Source of the DNA: Pseudomonas cavernae
GTDB taxonomy: Bacteria; Pseudomonadota; Gammaproteobacteria; Pseudomonadales; Pseudomonadaceae
Assembly: GCF_003595175.1 (NCBI RefSeq)
Contig: NZ_CP032419.1
Coordinates: 2,480,001-2,544,000, forward strand
Reading direction: 5' to 3'
Length of the DNA: 64,000 nt
This document shows positions 27,933 to 38,670 of the stretch, piece by piece; positions within the stretch are counted from its first letter, which is position 1, and every line of letters begins with the position of its first letter. The notes below the pieces were generated by a model that ran no database searches, was not told the origin of the DNA, and was given only the letters and a program-made list of their open reading frames with translations. The position numbers were made by a program, and so were the translations under genes.

Positions 27933-29210
27933 TTAGGGAAGGATGTGCACTTCTTCGGTATCACTGCCGCCATTGGCGGAGATCACCGTGACATGCGCGG
28001 GGGGTATGGGTAGTACCTGCTGCTGCAGGCGACCGTCGATGAACGGGCCGATGATGCCGTCGATACTCAGGCCCTGTTGCGCGGAGGTGTCGCTGGAAGC
28101 GGCCTCGACGGTCAGGGTGCTGGTCGCCAGGCTGTATTCGGCGCGACTGATGGTCACCAGGTCCACCAGCGGGCTGGTCTTGGTGGTCGGTGTGCTGCCG
28201 GCAATCACCTGCGAGTTGTCCGCGGTGATGCTCACACTGCCTGTGCCAACCTGACTCGACTGTCCGTACCAGGCACCGAGCTCGGTGCCCCGCATCGGGG
28301 TCGCATCGAAGCTCGCGGTGCCCAAGGGAGGCGGCGCGAGGACGAAAATATCCTGCTGGGTTGTGCCCTGGTCGCCACCACGCGAGTAGGTGGTGCGCTC
28401 GACCAGCAGCGGTGTCGGCAGCGGGACCGATGAAAGCTTGCCGGTGACGGCGAACAGCTTGGTTTCCGCACGGATACCGTTCGGCCCTTCGATGCGCACG
28501 AAGTTGGTCCCGAACGGGCTGCCGGTGACCTCTTCCAGAATGTTGGGGTCACCGATGAAGGTGTCCAGGGTACCGGCTTGCGGATCGGGTTCCTGGTAGG
28601 GGCCGTTTTTGCTACGCAGGAAGGGGCCGACGTCGCCCTTGAGGGCCCCGGTGAAATCACCCGCCGAGCCGATGCCGATGTCGCGGGTCAGGTTGATGGC
28701 CTTGATCCCCGGGGTGTCCACCGTGAAGACTTCCACGCCGTAGGGGTGGGTCACCGTATAGGTGCCGGCCGCCGGCACATCCACCCGGATGCGAATGCGG
28801 GCGAAGCTGACCTGGTCATTCTCGGCCGGCAGGCCGGAACCGAAGGCGGCCTCGACGGCCGACACGTAGCCCAGGTCGATCCCCGCGGCGGCGTCGGTGA
28901 TGCTGGTATCCGCGGCGAACCAGAAGGCCTCGTCCGGGAAGTTGGTGCCCCAGCTGACCGGTTGGGTGGGGTCGAATACCCCCGGATTGGGCAGCAGGTT
29001 GCACATGAACGTCCCAGGCGCGCGCCGGCTTTCGGCCTTCGACAGGCAGAGGTCGAGGGCACGGCCGTGGGTGTCCTGATACCAAGCCGCAAAGAAACCG
29101 TTACTTGCGGTGGGCGGGGAGGGGTCGACGGCATAAAGGGCCGCCTGGGCCGAGTCGACCGTGAGAGCCAACAGAAGCGAAGCTGAGATTTTTGTGAGGG
29201 TGATGCGCAT
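27933..29210 (-). CDS. Exported protein of unknown function, paralogue 2
   Basis: This is a 425-residue protein with a signal peptide (residues 1-24, ending SAQAAL). It shares the paired-cysteine segment CLSKAESRRAPGTFMC, the motif LLPNPGVFD, and the SPFGTNFVRIEGPNG motif with its neighbour but lacks the cadherin-like repeats. Further shared segments are HPYGVEVF, INLTRDIGIG and GDPNILEEVTGSPFG. The ATG at 29210 marks the signal peptide; an upstream in-frame start adds seven polar residues. A sigma-54 promoter candidate lies 80 bases upstream, and the divergent gene encodes a histidine kinase with an NtrC-type partner. The biochemical role is unknown. Confidence 0.85.
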   Translation of the reverse strand: MRITLTKISASLLLALTVDSAQAALYAVDPSPPTASNGFFAAWYQDTHGRALDLCLSKAESRRAPGTFMCNLLPNPGVFDPTQPVSWGTNFPDEAFWFAADTSITDAAAGIDLGYVSAVEAAFGSGLPAENDQVSFARIRIRVDVPAAGTYTVTHPYGVEVFTVDTPGIKAINLTRDIGIGSAGDFTGALKGDVGPFLRSKNGPYQEPDPQAGTLDTFIGDPNILEEVTGSPFGTNFVRIEGPNGIRAETKLFAVTGKLSSVPLPTPLLVERTTYSRGGDQGTTQQDIFVLAPPPLGTASFDATPMRGTELGAWYGQSSQVGTGSVSITADNSQVIAGSTPTTKTSPLVDLVTISRAEYSLATSTLTVEAASSDTSAQQGLSIDGIIGPFIDGRLQQQVLPIPPAHVTVISANGGSDTEEVHILP

Positions 29211-29288
29211 GGTTTCGCCCTTCCGTGCCAATGAACTTCAGCTTGGGGTGGGGCCGGGATGGCCCCGGTCTCACTGCTGGCAAGGGCA

Positions 29289-29306
29289 TCGCAACATCTG
29301 TACCAA
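29289..29306 (-). promoter_or_regulatory. Candidate sigma-54 (-24/-12) promoter
   Basis: On the minus strand TTGGTACAGATGTTGCGA matches the sigma-54 consensus TGGCAC-N5-TTGCA closely. GG (29303-29304) and GC (29291-29292) are exactly 10 bases apart. It points toward the two exported-protein genes and lies beside the gene for an NtrC-family activator, which needs such promoters. Confidence 0.72.
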
Positions 29307-29381
29307 TTTTTCGACATTGGCCCGGATGCTCTAGAACGGGCGTTTTGCCATGCTTGAAGCACACCAGGGCGCCTCCAGTTG

Positions 29382-29396
29382 TGGGGGATACCCCCA
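29382..29396. promoter_or_regulatory. Palindrome in the divergent promoter region, possible activator site
   Basis: TGGGGG-ATA-CCCCCA is a perfect palindrome about 80 bases upstream of the sigma-54 -24 element, a usual place for an enhancer site. A TGGGGGA half-site recurs at 29410-29416. The rest of 29211-29553 holds no gene. Binding by the adjacent regulator is an inference. Confidence 0.45.
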
Positions 29397-29553
29397 GAGT
29401 TGGGTGTAGTGGGGGAGGTTGGCCACAAGCCGCGCCAGGGCCGGTGAGTAAGCTATAACTACAAGCAGATCGGGACTTATGACCCGACACGCCGATGGCT
29501 ATTGCCTGTTTGCATCATGGGCATTTCATCGGTCAGAAAGGGAGAGTTCGCTG

Positions 29554-30966
29554 ATGCAAATGGCCGCGGGCCCGAAGCCATTCAACCTGTTTCGTTGGTT
29601 CTCCTTGGCGAGCCTATTCATCATCGTCGCCGTGGCGATTGCCCTGGCGGTTGCCGCAACTCGCTTCGTAATGACCGAAAGCGTCGATCGCGATGCCATG
29701 CTGAGCGCCCAGTTCATCCAGTCGATTGCCGACGTCGAAATTCTGCATGCCCATTTCCCGCCCAGCTTGAAAATGGGGGAGTTCCTCGATGCCCGCGTGG
29801 ATGGTGCTCAGTTCGGCATTCCCAACGATCAACTGGCGCGGGTGCGCCGCGAGTTCTTCGACCACATAACCCGCATGCCTGATGTGCTGTTGGCCAGCGT
29901 GTATGCCGCCGACGGGGTCATCATCTGGTCGACCAATGCCAACATGATTGGCCAGCGCGTACTGGAAAATGACGACCTGAGCGAGGCGTTCCGCTCGAAC
30001 AAGACAGTCACCACCTTTCGGCGCAAGGCGCACGGCGGCCCCATCGAGGGGCAGTTTCAGCGTAGCCCCAGAGGGCAATACATCGAGAACTACATCCCGC
30101 TGGTCGACAGCACGGGCAAGGTCGCGTGCGTGATCGAGATCTACAAGGAACCGCAGGATCTGATCACCCGAATGAACCGCGGCTACATGCTGCTGTGGCT
30201 GGCTACCGCGATCGGCGGAACGGTGATCTATGTCAGCCTGTTCTGGATCGTGCGGCACGCTTCCGGCCTGTTAGCGTCTCAGCAACGCAAGCTGATCGAT
30301 AACGAAACCCTGGTGGTGCTGGGGGAAATGTCATCCGCTGTCGCGCATGGTTTGCGCAATCCGCTGGCCTCCATCCGTTCCAGTGCGGAGCTGGCCCTGG
30401 ATGCGGACAGCCCCTCGGTGCACAAGAACCTGGACGACATCATTACCCAGGTCGACCGCTTGTCCAAATGGGTGCGCGAACTGCTTTTGTCGTCACGGCC
30501 ACTCAGCGACGAGTACGAGAAGGTGAATCTGGTCGAAGCGGTGCATGAGGCGTTGACCACCTATGAGCAGCAGATCAGACGCGCCGGCATTCAGGTCGAC
30601 TGGACGCCAGAGCCGGCGCCGGCGGTGGTCAGCCATCCGGTACTGCTTTCCCAGTTGCTCAGCAGCGTGTTATCCAATGCCATCGAGGCGATGCCCAAAG
30701 GCGGGCGACTCAACCTCACGCTCGATGCGGACAAGCGCAAGCAGCACCTGATCCTGACGGTCAGCGACAGCGGCAGCGGCATGTCGCCAGCGCTGCTGGA
30801 AAAGGCCTTCAAGCCTTTCCACACGACCAAGCGGGGCGGCATCGGCGTCGGGCTGGTGCTGGTGCGCAGAATCGTCGAGCGCTTCGGCGGAGAGGTGCAT
30901 ATCGAGAGCCGCGAAAACCTGGGCACCGATGTGCATTTGACCTTCAGGGTGGCAGGGGGAGGGTAA
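29554..30966 (+). CDS. Membrane sensor histidine kinase
   Basis: This 470-residue kinase has TM1 at about residues 12-38, a periplasmic sensor region of about 170 residues, and TM2 near 212-236. The HisKA H-box LGEMSSAVAHGLRNPLASIR (His near residue 265) follows, then an HATPase domain with N-box NAIEAMPKGG, G1 DSGSGM and G2 GGIGVGLVLV. The ATG at 29554 follows GGGAGAG by eight bases. It lies five bases from the NtrC-type regulator gene and forms a two-component system with it. The ligand is unknown. Its closest companion in the window is a decayed kinase fragment at 54050-54252. Confidence 0.93.
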   Translation: MQMAAGPKPFNLFRWFSLASLFIIVAVAIALAVAATRFVMTESVDRDAMLSAQFIQSIADVEILHAHFPPSLKMGEFLDARVDGAQFGIPNDQLARVRREFFDHITRMPDVLLASVYAADGVIIWSTNANMIGQRVLENDDLSEAFRSNKTVTTFRRKAHGGPIEGQFQRSPRGQYIENYIPLVDSTGKVACVIEIYKEPQDLITRMNRGYMLLWLATAIGGTVIYVSLFWIVRHASGLLASQQRKLIDNETLVVLGEMSSAVAHGLRNPLASIRSSAELALDADSPSVHKNLDDIITQVDRLSKWVRELLLSSRPLSDEYEKVNLVEAVHEALTTYEQQIRRAGIQVDWTPEPAPAVVSHPVLLSQLLSSVLSNAIEAMPKGGRLNLTLDADKRKQHLILTVSDSGSGMSPALLEKAFKPFHTTKRGGIGVGLVLVRRIVERFGGEVHIESRENLGTDVHLTFRVAGGG

Positions 30967-30970
30967 CCGG

Positions 30971-32395
<1,425 letters not shown>

Positions 32396-32583
32396 TGCGC
32401 GAACGTCGCTCTACGTGTGGTTTTTGCGCGGTTTCGTCTAGCGCCAGGGAGCGTCGCCATCTCCTTTGTGAATCCGATAGAGACGATGTGGTTTCGGCCG
32501 GCTTTGCTTTGCCGCCAAACATGCCCGTGTTGACTTAATGCGCCCGAACCAAAGCCGGCGCTGGCCGCTGAGGAGCAACCACC

Positions 32584-32682
32584 GTGCCCGCCCAAAGTGC
32601 TAATTATCGAGGATGGCGAGGTGCTCAGCCGTCGGTCGAAATACACACCGGGAGGCGTCGCGAAGAAAATGGAGGTATAGGC
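32584..32682 (+). pseudogene. Decayed start of a second response regulator
   Basis: A GTG preceded by GAGGAG is followed by a sequence that, if one C in CGCCCAAAG is removed, reads MPAKVLIIEDGEVLSRRSKY, the typical beginning of a receiver domain. It loses similarity within 30 codons and meets a stop at 32680. The rest of the 390-base gap 32396-32787 shows nothing recognisable. It may be a relic of a duplication of the adjacent regulator. Confidence 0.4.
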
Positions 32683-32787
32683 TTAAGGTTGGCTGCGGGA
32701 TGTTTTTGCCCGGCGACTAATCGAAATCAAAGCGAGATCGGAACGTCGGGCTCATCTTAAGCGCACCACTCATTCGAGGGCTGCTGG

Positions 32788-33471
32788 ATGACTCGAGACC
32801 ATGACCTTCAAGTCCCCATCCGCGACCGAACCGCAGCCGGCCAGGCCCTGGCCAAGCGGTTGTTATCCTATTGCCGCCAGCCTGACGTGATAGTCCTGGC
32901 CTTGCCCCGAGGCGGGGTGCCGGTGGCCTATGAAATCGCCACGGTTCTGGGGGTTCGCCTGGATCTGATGCTGGTGCGCAAGCTCGGCGTGCCCTGGCAT
33001 GCCGAGCTGGCCATGGGCGCCATTGCCAGCGGCGGAGTGCGGGTGTTGAACCAGGATGTCCTGCACATGCATGCAATCGATGAGCGCACCATAGAAGCGG
33101 TGGCGGCACGGGAGGCCATTGAGTTGAAGCGGCGCGAGCGCGCCTATCGGGGTGAGCGGCCTGTGCCGGAATTGCGCGGCCAGCAGGTGATTCTGGTCGA
33201 CGATGGCCTGGCCACGGGCGCCACTATGCAGGCGGCGGTACGGGCAGCACGCCAGCAGGTGCCTGCGCGCCTCATAATCGCCGTACCGGTGGCGCCACCG
33301 GAAACGGTGACGATGCTGCGCGCAGAGGTCGATGAAGTCGTGTGCCCGCTTATGCCGGAGATGTTCATGGCAATCGGCCGTTGGTATGTGGATTTTTCCC
33401 AGACGTCGGACCAGGAGGTTTTAGACCTCTTGCAGCGTGCCTGGCAGCGTGAGTCCACACAGGCATCCTGA
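32788..33471 (+). CDS. Phosphoribosyltransferase-family protein
   Basis: This 227-residue protein has a PRTase fold. The PRPP-binding loop is VILVDDGLATGATMQAAV (residues 132-149), with the conserved acidic pair and TGAT. An N-terminal LALPRGGVPVAYEIA completes the fold. Family members of this type are found with erythromycin-esterase or dienelactone-hydrolase domains and have no firm substrate. It stands between decayed genes and IS remnants. Confidence 0.88.
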   Translation: MTRDHDLQVPIRDRTAAGQALAKRLLSYCRQPDVIVLALPRGGVPVAYEIATVLGVRLDLMLVRKLGVPWHAELAMGAIASGGVRVLNQDVLHMHAIDERTIEAVAAREAIELKRRERAYRGERPVPELRGQQVILVDDGLATGATMQAAVRAARQQVPARLIIAVPVAPPETVTMLRAEVDEVVCPLMPEMFMAIGRWYVDFSQTSDQEVLDLLQRAWQRESTQAS

Positions 33472-33639
33472 GAAGTTCAGAAGATAGCCGCAGCTGTCGG
33501 AGTCGCCGGATGTTATCGATGTGTGGAATAGAGACGACGCCGAGTCGAAGCATCCCGCTGTCTTGCTGGCTGGTCCAGGCAAGCGAGCGCCGCATCATTC
33601 CGATCAACTAGTGTCACGAGCAGAAAAGCCACCTGCGTC

Positions 33640-33869
33640 AAGGCCGGCTCGTAGCGATGCGCCTTGCTCACCGCACTGTGCAGGTTGTCCGGCACCACGA
33701 TCTCCGGTACCCCGCCGAGGAAAGCGAAGGTGCGCGCGTGCGAGCCCAGCCAATCCGGCAACTGCTGCGACCAGGTCGCCTCGGCGAAGGTGTAGCTGGA
33801 GGCACCGAGCACTGCGACGAACACCTGCGCCTGGCTAATCTCGCCTCTGTCGCGGTCGATCACCGGCAC
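33640..33869 (-). pseudogene. IS21-family IstA transposase fragment
   Basis: The fragment reads [20 protein letters not shown], then [20 protein letters not shown] and [15 protein letters not shown], the core of the IstA DDE domain. Both the N-terminal and C-terminal parts are absent (full IstA is about 400-500 residues). It is an internal remnant, not functional. Confidence 0.8.
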
Positions 33870-33940
33870 CGTCTGGCTGCCGCGGAATCCGCATCCTATC
33901 CCGATACGATCAAGCAGGTCTCTGGTAAGCAGGGTGCGAG

Positions 33941-34291
33941 TTACTGGGCGTTACAGCGCTTGGAATGTGCAGCAAATTCGAGGCGTTTCAAACGGCCAGA
34001 TAAAGGGCAGCCGTGGCGATCACGCGGCACCTCGATGGGCAGTTCACCGAACTCGCCCTTGAGCTTCTTGCGACTGAAACCGTTGCGGGTATTGCCGCTG
34101 GGGTTGCCCACCGGCTGGTGCTTTTCGTGCCCGAGGTGATGGGTCAGTTCTGCATCCAGCGCGCGCTCGCCCAGCTTCTTGGTCAGCTGCTTGAGGATGC
34201 CGTCGGCACCAATCAGGTCTTCAGGTTTCTGGTAGTTGCCCAGGAGCTGATCCAGCAACTCGTCGGTGATGGGGTGTTTCGATTGGGTCAT
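33941..34291 (-). pseudogene. IS256-family transposase, N-terminal fragment
   Basis: It starts with TDELLDQLLGNYQKPEDLIG and continues through LTKKLGERALDAELTHHLGH and GNTRNGFSRKKLKGEFGELP, the standard N-terminus of IS256-type mutator transposases. About 100 of some 400 residues remain. The sequence GTTACACAAAAATTCGTACACC at 34331-34352 looks like the IS256 terminal inverted repeat and marks the junction with the truncated HlyD gene. Confidence 0.82.
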
Positions 34292-34353
34292 GGTGTCTCC
34301 GGTCTGGAGCGACAGTGTCGCTCATGAGCCGGTTACACAAAAATTCGTACACC

Positions 34354-34800
34354 CTCCTGCGCCCGGGGATGATGGCGACGAAGCTGCCACTGCGCCCGTC
34401 CATGGTCTTCATCCCCGATGAAGGACACTACTTCGCGGCTTGGATGCGGCAGAACAGCTTGTTGCGTCTGGAGGTCGGCGACGAAGCCGAAGTGGCGTTC
34501 GACGGCATCCCCGGCAAGGTCTTCAGTGGCAAGGTGAGAGAGGTGATCGCCGTGATCGGCGAAGGGCAAGTGCAGCCATCGGGCACGCTGATCAGCTTCA
34601 CCGGATCGCCCCCACCGGGGCGGGTGCCGGTGATCATCGAGATCACCGACCCCGCATACGAACCCTACAGCAAGCGGATGCCGGGTGGCGCTTATGGGCA
34701 GGCAGCGCTATACAGCAAGCATTTCCAGCTTGTTGCGGTGATGCGCAAGATCCTCCTGCGCATGGCGGCGTGGATGAACTACCTCTTCCCGTTCCACTGA
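34354..34800 (+). pseudogene. HlyD-family adaptor, C-terminal fragment cut by IS256
   Basis: The remaining part (LRPGMMATKLPLRPSMVFI, then LRLEVGDEAEVAFDGIPGKVF, ending MNYLFPFH) is the last third of a membrane fusion protein of the YibH/EmrA type. The upstream barrel and coiled-coil are lost where the IS256 end begins. An ORF can be drawn from 34315, but its first codons are IS sequence. Confidence 0.78.
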
Positions 34801-34873
34801 ATGGCGTAACGGTGCAGGAAAGAGGTGAAGAACGTATCGATTCCGGTTCGATTAGCTGCACTCAAGGAGAAAC

Positions 34874-35980
34874 ATGATGGCGCCTAGTCCTCTCACTGAA
34901 CGGATGCTGTCGCGTGGATTGCTGGATGTCCTGATCCGCGCAGGTCTGATTACCGTCCTGGTCGTTTTCTGCTTCCAGATCTTCAATCCCTTCCTCGACC
35001 TGATGCTCTGGTCGGTGATCCTGGCCATCACGCTGTACCCACTGCATCGAATGCTGAAGGCCCGGCTCGGAGCTCGCGATGGGCATGTGGCGAGCCTGAT
35101 CGTGCTGGTCGCGCTCGCCATCCTCATGGTGCCGTTGTATCTGCTGGCCAGCTCGATGGCGGAGTCGGCACAGAGCGCCCTGGAGGTGGTCAAGTCCGAG
35201 AGCCTGCATATTCCGCCACCGAGTGAGGCGGTGGCCAGTTGGCCGCTGGTGGGGCCGACCCTGCACGCCTTCTGGCTGCAGGCGTCGACGGATCTGACGA
35301 GCGTGGTGAAAGAGCTGACCCCGCACCTGAAAGGCGTTGGTCTGACGGTACTGGGCAAGCTGGCCGGTGTCGGAATGGGCTTCCTGATGTTTATCGCGGC
35401 ACTGATCATCGCCGGCGTCGTCATGGCCTATGGCGACAATGGCCACCACAGCGCAGTGCGGATCGCCTCGCGCATCTCCGGCCCGGAACGGGGACCGAAG
35501 ATCGCCGAGCTGTGCACCTCCACCATCCGTGCGGTGGCCCAGGGCGTGGTTGGTATCGCCTTTATCCAGATGCTGCTGGTTGGTGTCGCCTTCGTGCTCA
35601 TGGGCATTCCCGGCGCCGGCCTGCTCGCCCTGGCGGTGTTGCTGCTCGGCATCATGCAGCTACCGGTCTTGCTGATCACTGTGCCGGTGATCGGTTATGT
35701 CTTCGCCACCGAGGGCGCCACCGTGGCGAGCATCATCTTCGCCATCTACGCCTTCGTCGCCGGCATGGCCGACAACGTGCTCAAGCCTTTGTTACTGGGA
35801 CGCGGTGTCGATGTACCGATGCCGGTGATATTGATCGGTGCACTGGGTGGTATGGTCACCAGCGGGTTCATCGGCCTGTTCATCGGCCCGGTGGTGCTCG
35901 CGGTCGGTTACCGGCTGTTCTGGCAGTGGGTGGATGACCCGGCGCAGAGCAGCGAGACAAGCGACCAGCAACCGGCGTGA
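34874..35980 (+). CDS. AI-2E-family (PerM-like) membrane transporter
   Basis: This 368-residue inner-membrane protein has seven to eight helices and the AI-2E family layout. A long soluble segment (residues 85-170) follows two N-terminal helices, then a membrane core with GAGLLALAVLLLGIMQLP and NVLKPLLLGRGVDVPMPVI, the family's most conserved stretch. AAGGAG lies before the ATG. Members export quorum signals or act as Na+/H+ antiporters; the substrate is not evident. It is the first intact gene of the efflux cluster 34874-40153. Confidence 0.88.
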   Translation: MMAPSPLTERMLSRGLLDVLIRAGLITVLVVFCFQIFNPFLDLMLWSVILAITLYPLHRMLKARLGARDGHVASLIVLVALAILMVPLYLLASSMAESAQSALEVVKSESLHIPPPSEAVASWPLVGPTLHAFWLQASTDLTSVVKELTPHLKGVGLTVLGKLAGVGMGFLMFIAALIIAGVVMAYGDNGHHSAVRIASRISGPERGPKIAELCTSTIRAVAQGVVGIAFIQMLLVGVAFVLMGIPGAGLLALAVLLLGIMQLPVLLITVPVIGYVFATEGATVASIIFAIYAFVAGMADNVLKPLLLGRGVDVPMPVILIGALGGMVTSGFIGLFIGPVVLAVGYRLFWQWVDDPAQSSETSDQQPA

Positions 35981-35999
35981 CGCGGCCGCCGCCCTCGCC

Positions 36000-37547
36000 A
36001 TGGTGCAGATTCCCGGTCCGAGCCGGCTAGTCCTGCTGATAGCGCTTGGCGTCAGCGGCTGCGTGCGCGTCGGGCCGGATTTCCAGGCGCCGGGCGAGGC
36101 GTGGGTCGACGGCTGGCACAGCCCGGCACTCGAGCAGGTCAGCCAACCGCGGCCGCCACCCGATCCCCGCCAGTGGTGGCAGGTGTTCGCCGATCCGATC
36201 CTTGACCGGCTGATCGCCGAAGCCGATGCCAACAACCCGGACTTGAAAATCGCCGGCCTGCGGGTGATGGAAGCCCGCGCTCAACTGGGCATCGCCCAGA
36301 GCGGCCGTTACCCGCAACTGCAGCAGGCCAGTGCCGACAGCCTGTACTTCGACCACAACGAATCCGGTGGCCGCAACCCGCAGGATCGCCATTTCTGGCA
36401 GCACAGCGCCGGCTTCGACATCGGCTGGGAGCTGGATTTCTGGGGGCGTTTCAGCCGCGCCATCGAGTCGGCCGATACCGCCTACTTCGCCGCCCAGGCC
36501 AACCATGCGGATGTCCTGGTGCTGCTGCGCGCACAGATGGCGGACAGCTACTTCGCCCTGCGCACTGCCGAGGCGCGCCTGCGCATTGCGCGTGACAACG
36601 CGCGGCTGCAGAAACGCAGCTATGAGATCACCGAGCGGCTGTTCACCAGCGGCGAGAGCGCCGAGCTCGACCTGCAACAGGCCAAGACCCAGTACCTGGG
36701 GACCCTGAGCAGCATTCCCGAGCTGGAAAGCCAGGTGTTGCGCACCCGCAATGCCCTGTCCGTGCTGATTGGCCGCCCCCCGGGCCAGCTCCCGGAACTG
36801 GCGGAGAATGAAGGACTGATCCCGCTGATCGACCGCGTAGTGCTGCAGGACGTACCTGCCAACCTGCTGTTGCGTCGCCCGGACGTACGCGCCGCCGAAC
36901 TGCAGGTGGCCGCCCAGTCGGCGCAGATCGGCGTGGCCGAGGCGGACCTGTACCCGTCGCTGAGCCTGCTGGGCAGTATCGTCTGGACAGCCAGCTCGCT
37001 GGACGGCGCTCCCGACAGCCTGGACCTGATCGGCGGCCCCAGCCTGCGCTGGGACCTGTTCGACCACGGCCGCATCAAGAACAACGTACGCGTGCAGGAC
37101 GCCCGCCTGCAGCAGCTGATCGTCGCCTATCAGGACGGCGTGCGGCAGGCGGCACGCGAGGCCGACGATGCCGCCAGCAGCTTGATCAAATCCCTGGAGC
37201 GCGAGCGCATCCTGGGCGAGGCGGCACTGTCTGCCGAGCGTTCGTTGACCCTGGCCAACGCCCAGTACCGCGAAGGCTATTCGGATTTCCAGCGCGTCCT
37301 GGACGCCCAGCGCGCGCTGTTCGCCCAGCAGGACGCCTATCTGGTCAACCGCAGCACGGCAGTGAGCAACCTGATCGCCTTGTACAAAGCTCTGGGTGGT
37401 GGTTGGTACAGCGAACAGCCGCTGGTCGATCCGACCACTCGCCAACAGATGCAACAACGCACCGACTGGGGCGACGTGCTGGACGAACCGAGCCGCCCGC
37501 CTGCCGGCGCCAGCCCACCTGAAGACAAGGGAAGTTCCGATGAGTGA
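36000..37547 (+). CDS. TolC/NodT-type outer-membrane efflux lipoprotein
   Basis: This 515-residue outer-membrane factor has a signal peptide and lipobox LGVSGC (Cys near residue 21), GPDFQAPG after it, and two OEP domains (YPSLSLLGSI; NAQYREGYSDFQRVLDAQRAL). It should form the exit channel for the adjacent HlyD and DUF2955 proteins. The start ATG lies 20 bases after the previous gene. Its 3' end overlaps the hlyD start by eight bases. It is unrelated to opmB beyond the family level. Confidence 0.92.
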   Translation: MVQIPGPSRLVLLIALGVSGCVRVGPDFQAPGEAWVDGWHSPALEQVSQPRPPPDPRQWWQVFADPILDRLIAEADANNPDLKIAGLRVMEARAQLGIAQSGRYPQLQQASADSLYFDHNESGGRNPQDRHFWQHSAGFDIGWELDFWGRFSRAIESADTAYFAAQANHADVLVLLRAQMADSYFALRTAEARLRIARDNARLQKRSYEITERLFTSGESAELDLQQAKTQYLGTLSSIPELESQVLRTRNALSVLIGRPPGQLPELAENEGLIPLIDRVVLQDVPANLLLRRPDVRAAELQVAAQSAQIGVAEADLYPSLSLLGSIVWTASSLDGAPDSLDLIGGPSLRWDLFDHGRIKNNVRVQDARLQQLIVAYQDGVRQAAREADDAASSLIKSLERERILGEAALSAERSLTLANAQYREGYSDFQRVLDAQRALFAQQDAYLVNRSTAVSNLIALYKALGGGWYSEQPLVDPTTRQQMQQRTDWGDVLDEPSRPPAGASPPEDKGSSDE

Positions 37548-38670
37548 CAACCAGCCGAACCCCGCAGAAGAGGCGCCCGCCCGCACACCGGAACCCGCCG
37601 CCGACCCGGTGAAGAAGGGCGCCAACTGGGTCGCCGTGCTGATCGGCGTGAGCCTGGTCTGGTACCTGCTGGCCGACCGTTTCACGCCCTACACCCAGCA
37701 GGCGCGGGTGCAGGCCTTCGTCGTCCCGGTGGCGGCGGAAGTGGCGGGGCGGGTGACCCAGGTGCACGTGCGCAACAATCAGGACGTGAAGGTCGGCGCT
37801 GTGCTGTTCGAGATCGATCCGCAGCAGTACCGGATCGCCGTCGATCGGGCCCGCGCCGACCTCGAGTCGACACGCCGGCAGATCGCCGCCAGCACCGCCG
37901 GCATCGACTCGGCGCAGGCCTCCTTGCGCGCCGCCCAGGCCAACGAACTCAAGGCGCGCCAGGATAGCCAGCGCCTCGAGCGCCTGTACCGCGAAGATCC
38001 GGGCACCATTTCCCTGCGCCGCCTCGAGGTGTCGCGCGCCACGCGCGAAGAGGCCATCAGCCAGGTCGCGGCGGCCCGCGCCGAAGTGCAACGCGCGCGC
38101 GAACAGCAGGGCGGCAGCGAGGAAGAGAACGCCCAGTTGCGCAGCGCCGCCACCGCCCTGGCCAAGGCCGAACTGGACCTGGCTAATACCCAGATACGCG
38201 CCCGCTCGGCCGGGCTGATCACCGACCTGCGCACCGATGTCGGCCAGTTTGCCGCTGTCGGCAACCCGGTGATGACCCTGATCGCCATTCACGACGTCTG
38301 GATCAGCGCGGAAATGACCGAGAACAACCTGGGCCGGGTCGAGCCGAATACCCCGGTTGCCATCGTGCTGGACGCGCTGCCTGGCAAGATATTCAAAGGT
38401 CGTGTACGCAGCGTCGGCTATGGCGTCAGTGTCGGCCAGAGCACCGCGCCTGGCACTCTGCCGACCGTGGAGAACAGCCGCGACTGGCTGCGCCCGGCCC
38501 AGCGCTTCCCGGTGATTGTCGAGTTCGCCCCGGGCGAATTGAGCACGCTGCGCGGCATCCGCGTCGGCGGCCAGGCCGAAGTCATGGCATTCCCCAGCGA
38601 GGGCAACCCGCTCAACCTGCTCGGTCGCCTGTTCCTGCGCCTGATGAGCTGGCTGTCCTATGCCTACTGA
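37540..38670 (+). CDS. HlyD-family membrane fusion protein (EmrA/AaeA-like)
   Basis: This 376-residue adaptor has an N-terminal anchor (residues 28-46, ANWVAVLIGVSLVWYLLAD), barrel-sandwich motif VAAEVAGRVTQVHVRNNQDV, and a coiled-coil hairpin over about 95-205. The closing strand is ARSAGLITDLRTDVGQF. It bridges the inner-membrane pump and the outer-membrane channel. The gene overlaps both neighbours, a sign of tight coupling. An Aae-like aromatic acid exporter is one possible role. Confidence 0.92.
   Translation: MSDNQPNPAEEAPARTPEPAADPVKKGANWVAVLIGVSLVWYLLADRFTPYTQQARVQAFVVPVAAEVAGRVTQVHVRNNQDVKVGAVLFEIDPQQYRIAVDRARADLESTRRQIAASTAGIDSAQASLRAAQANELKARQDSQRLERLYREDPGTISLRRLEVSRATREEAISQVAAARAEVQRAREQQGGSEEENAQLRSAATALAKAELDLANTQIRARSAGLITDLRTDVGQFAAVGNPVMTLIAIHDVWISAEMTENNLGRVEPNTPVAIVLDALPGKIFKGRVRSVGYGVSVGQSTAPGTLPTVENSRDWLRPAQRFPVIVEFAPGELSTLRGIRVGGQAEVMAFPSEGNPLNLLGRLFLRLMSWLSYAY

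Noticed and set aside
34315..34353. Start codon of an intact HlyD gene
   Set aside because: These bases are the end of the IS256 remnant; the real N-terminal two thirds are missing.
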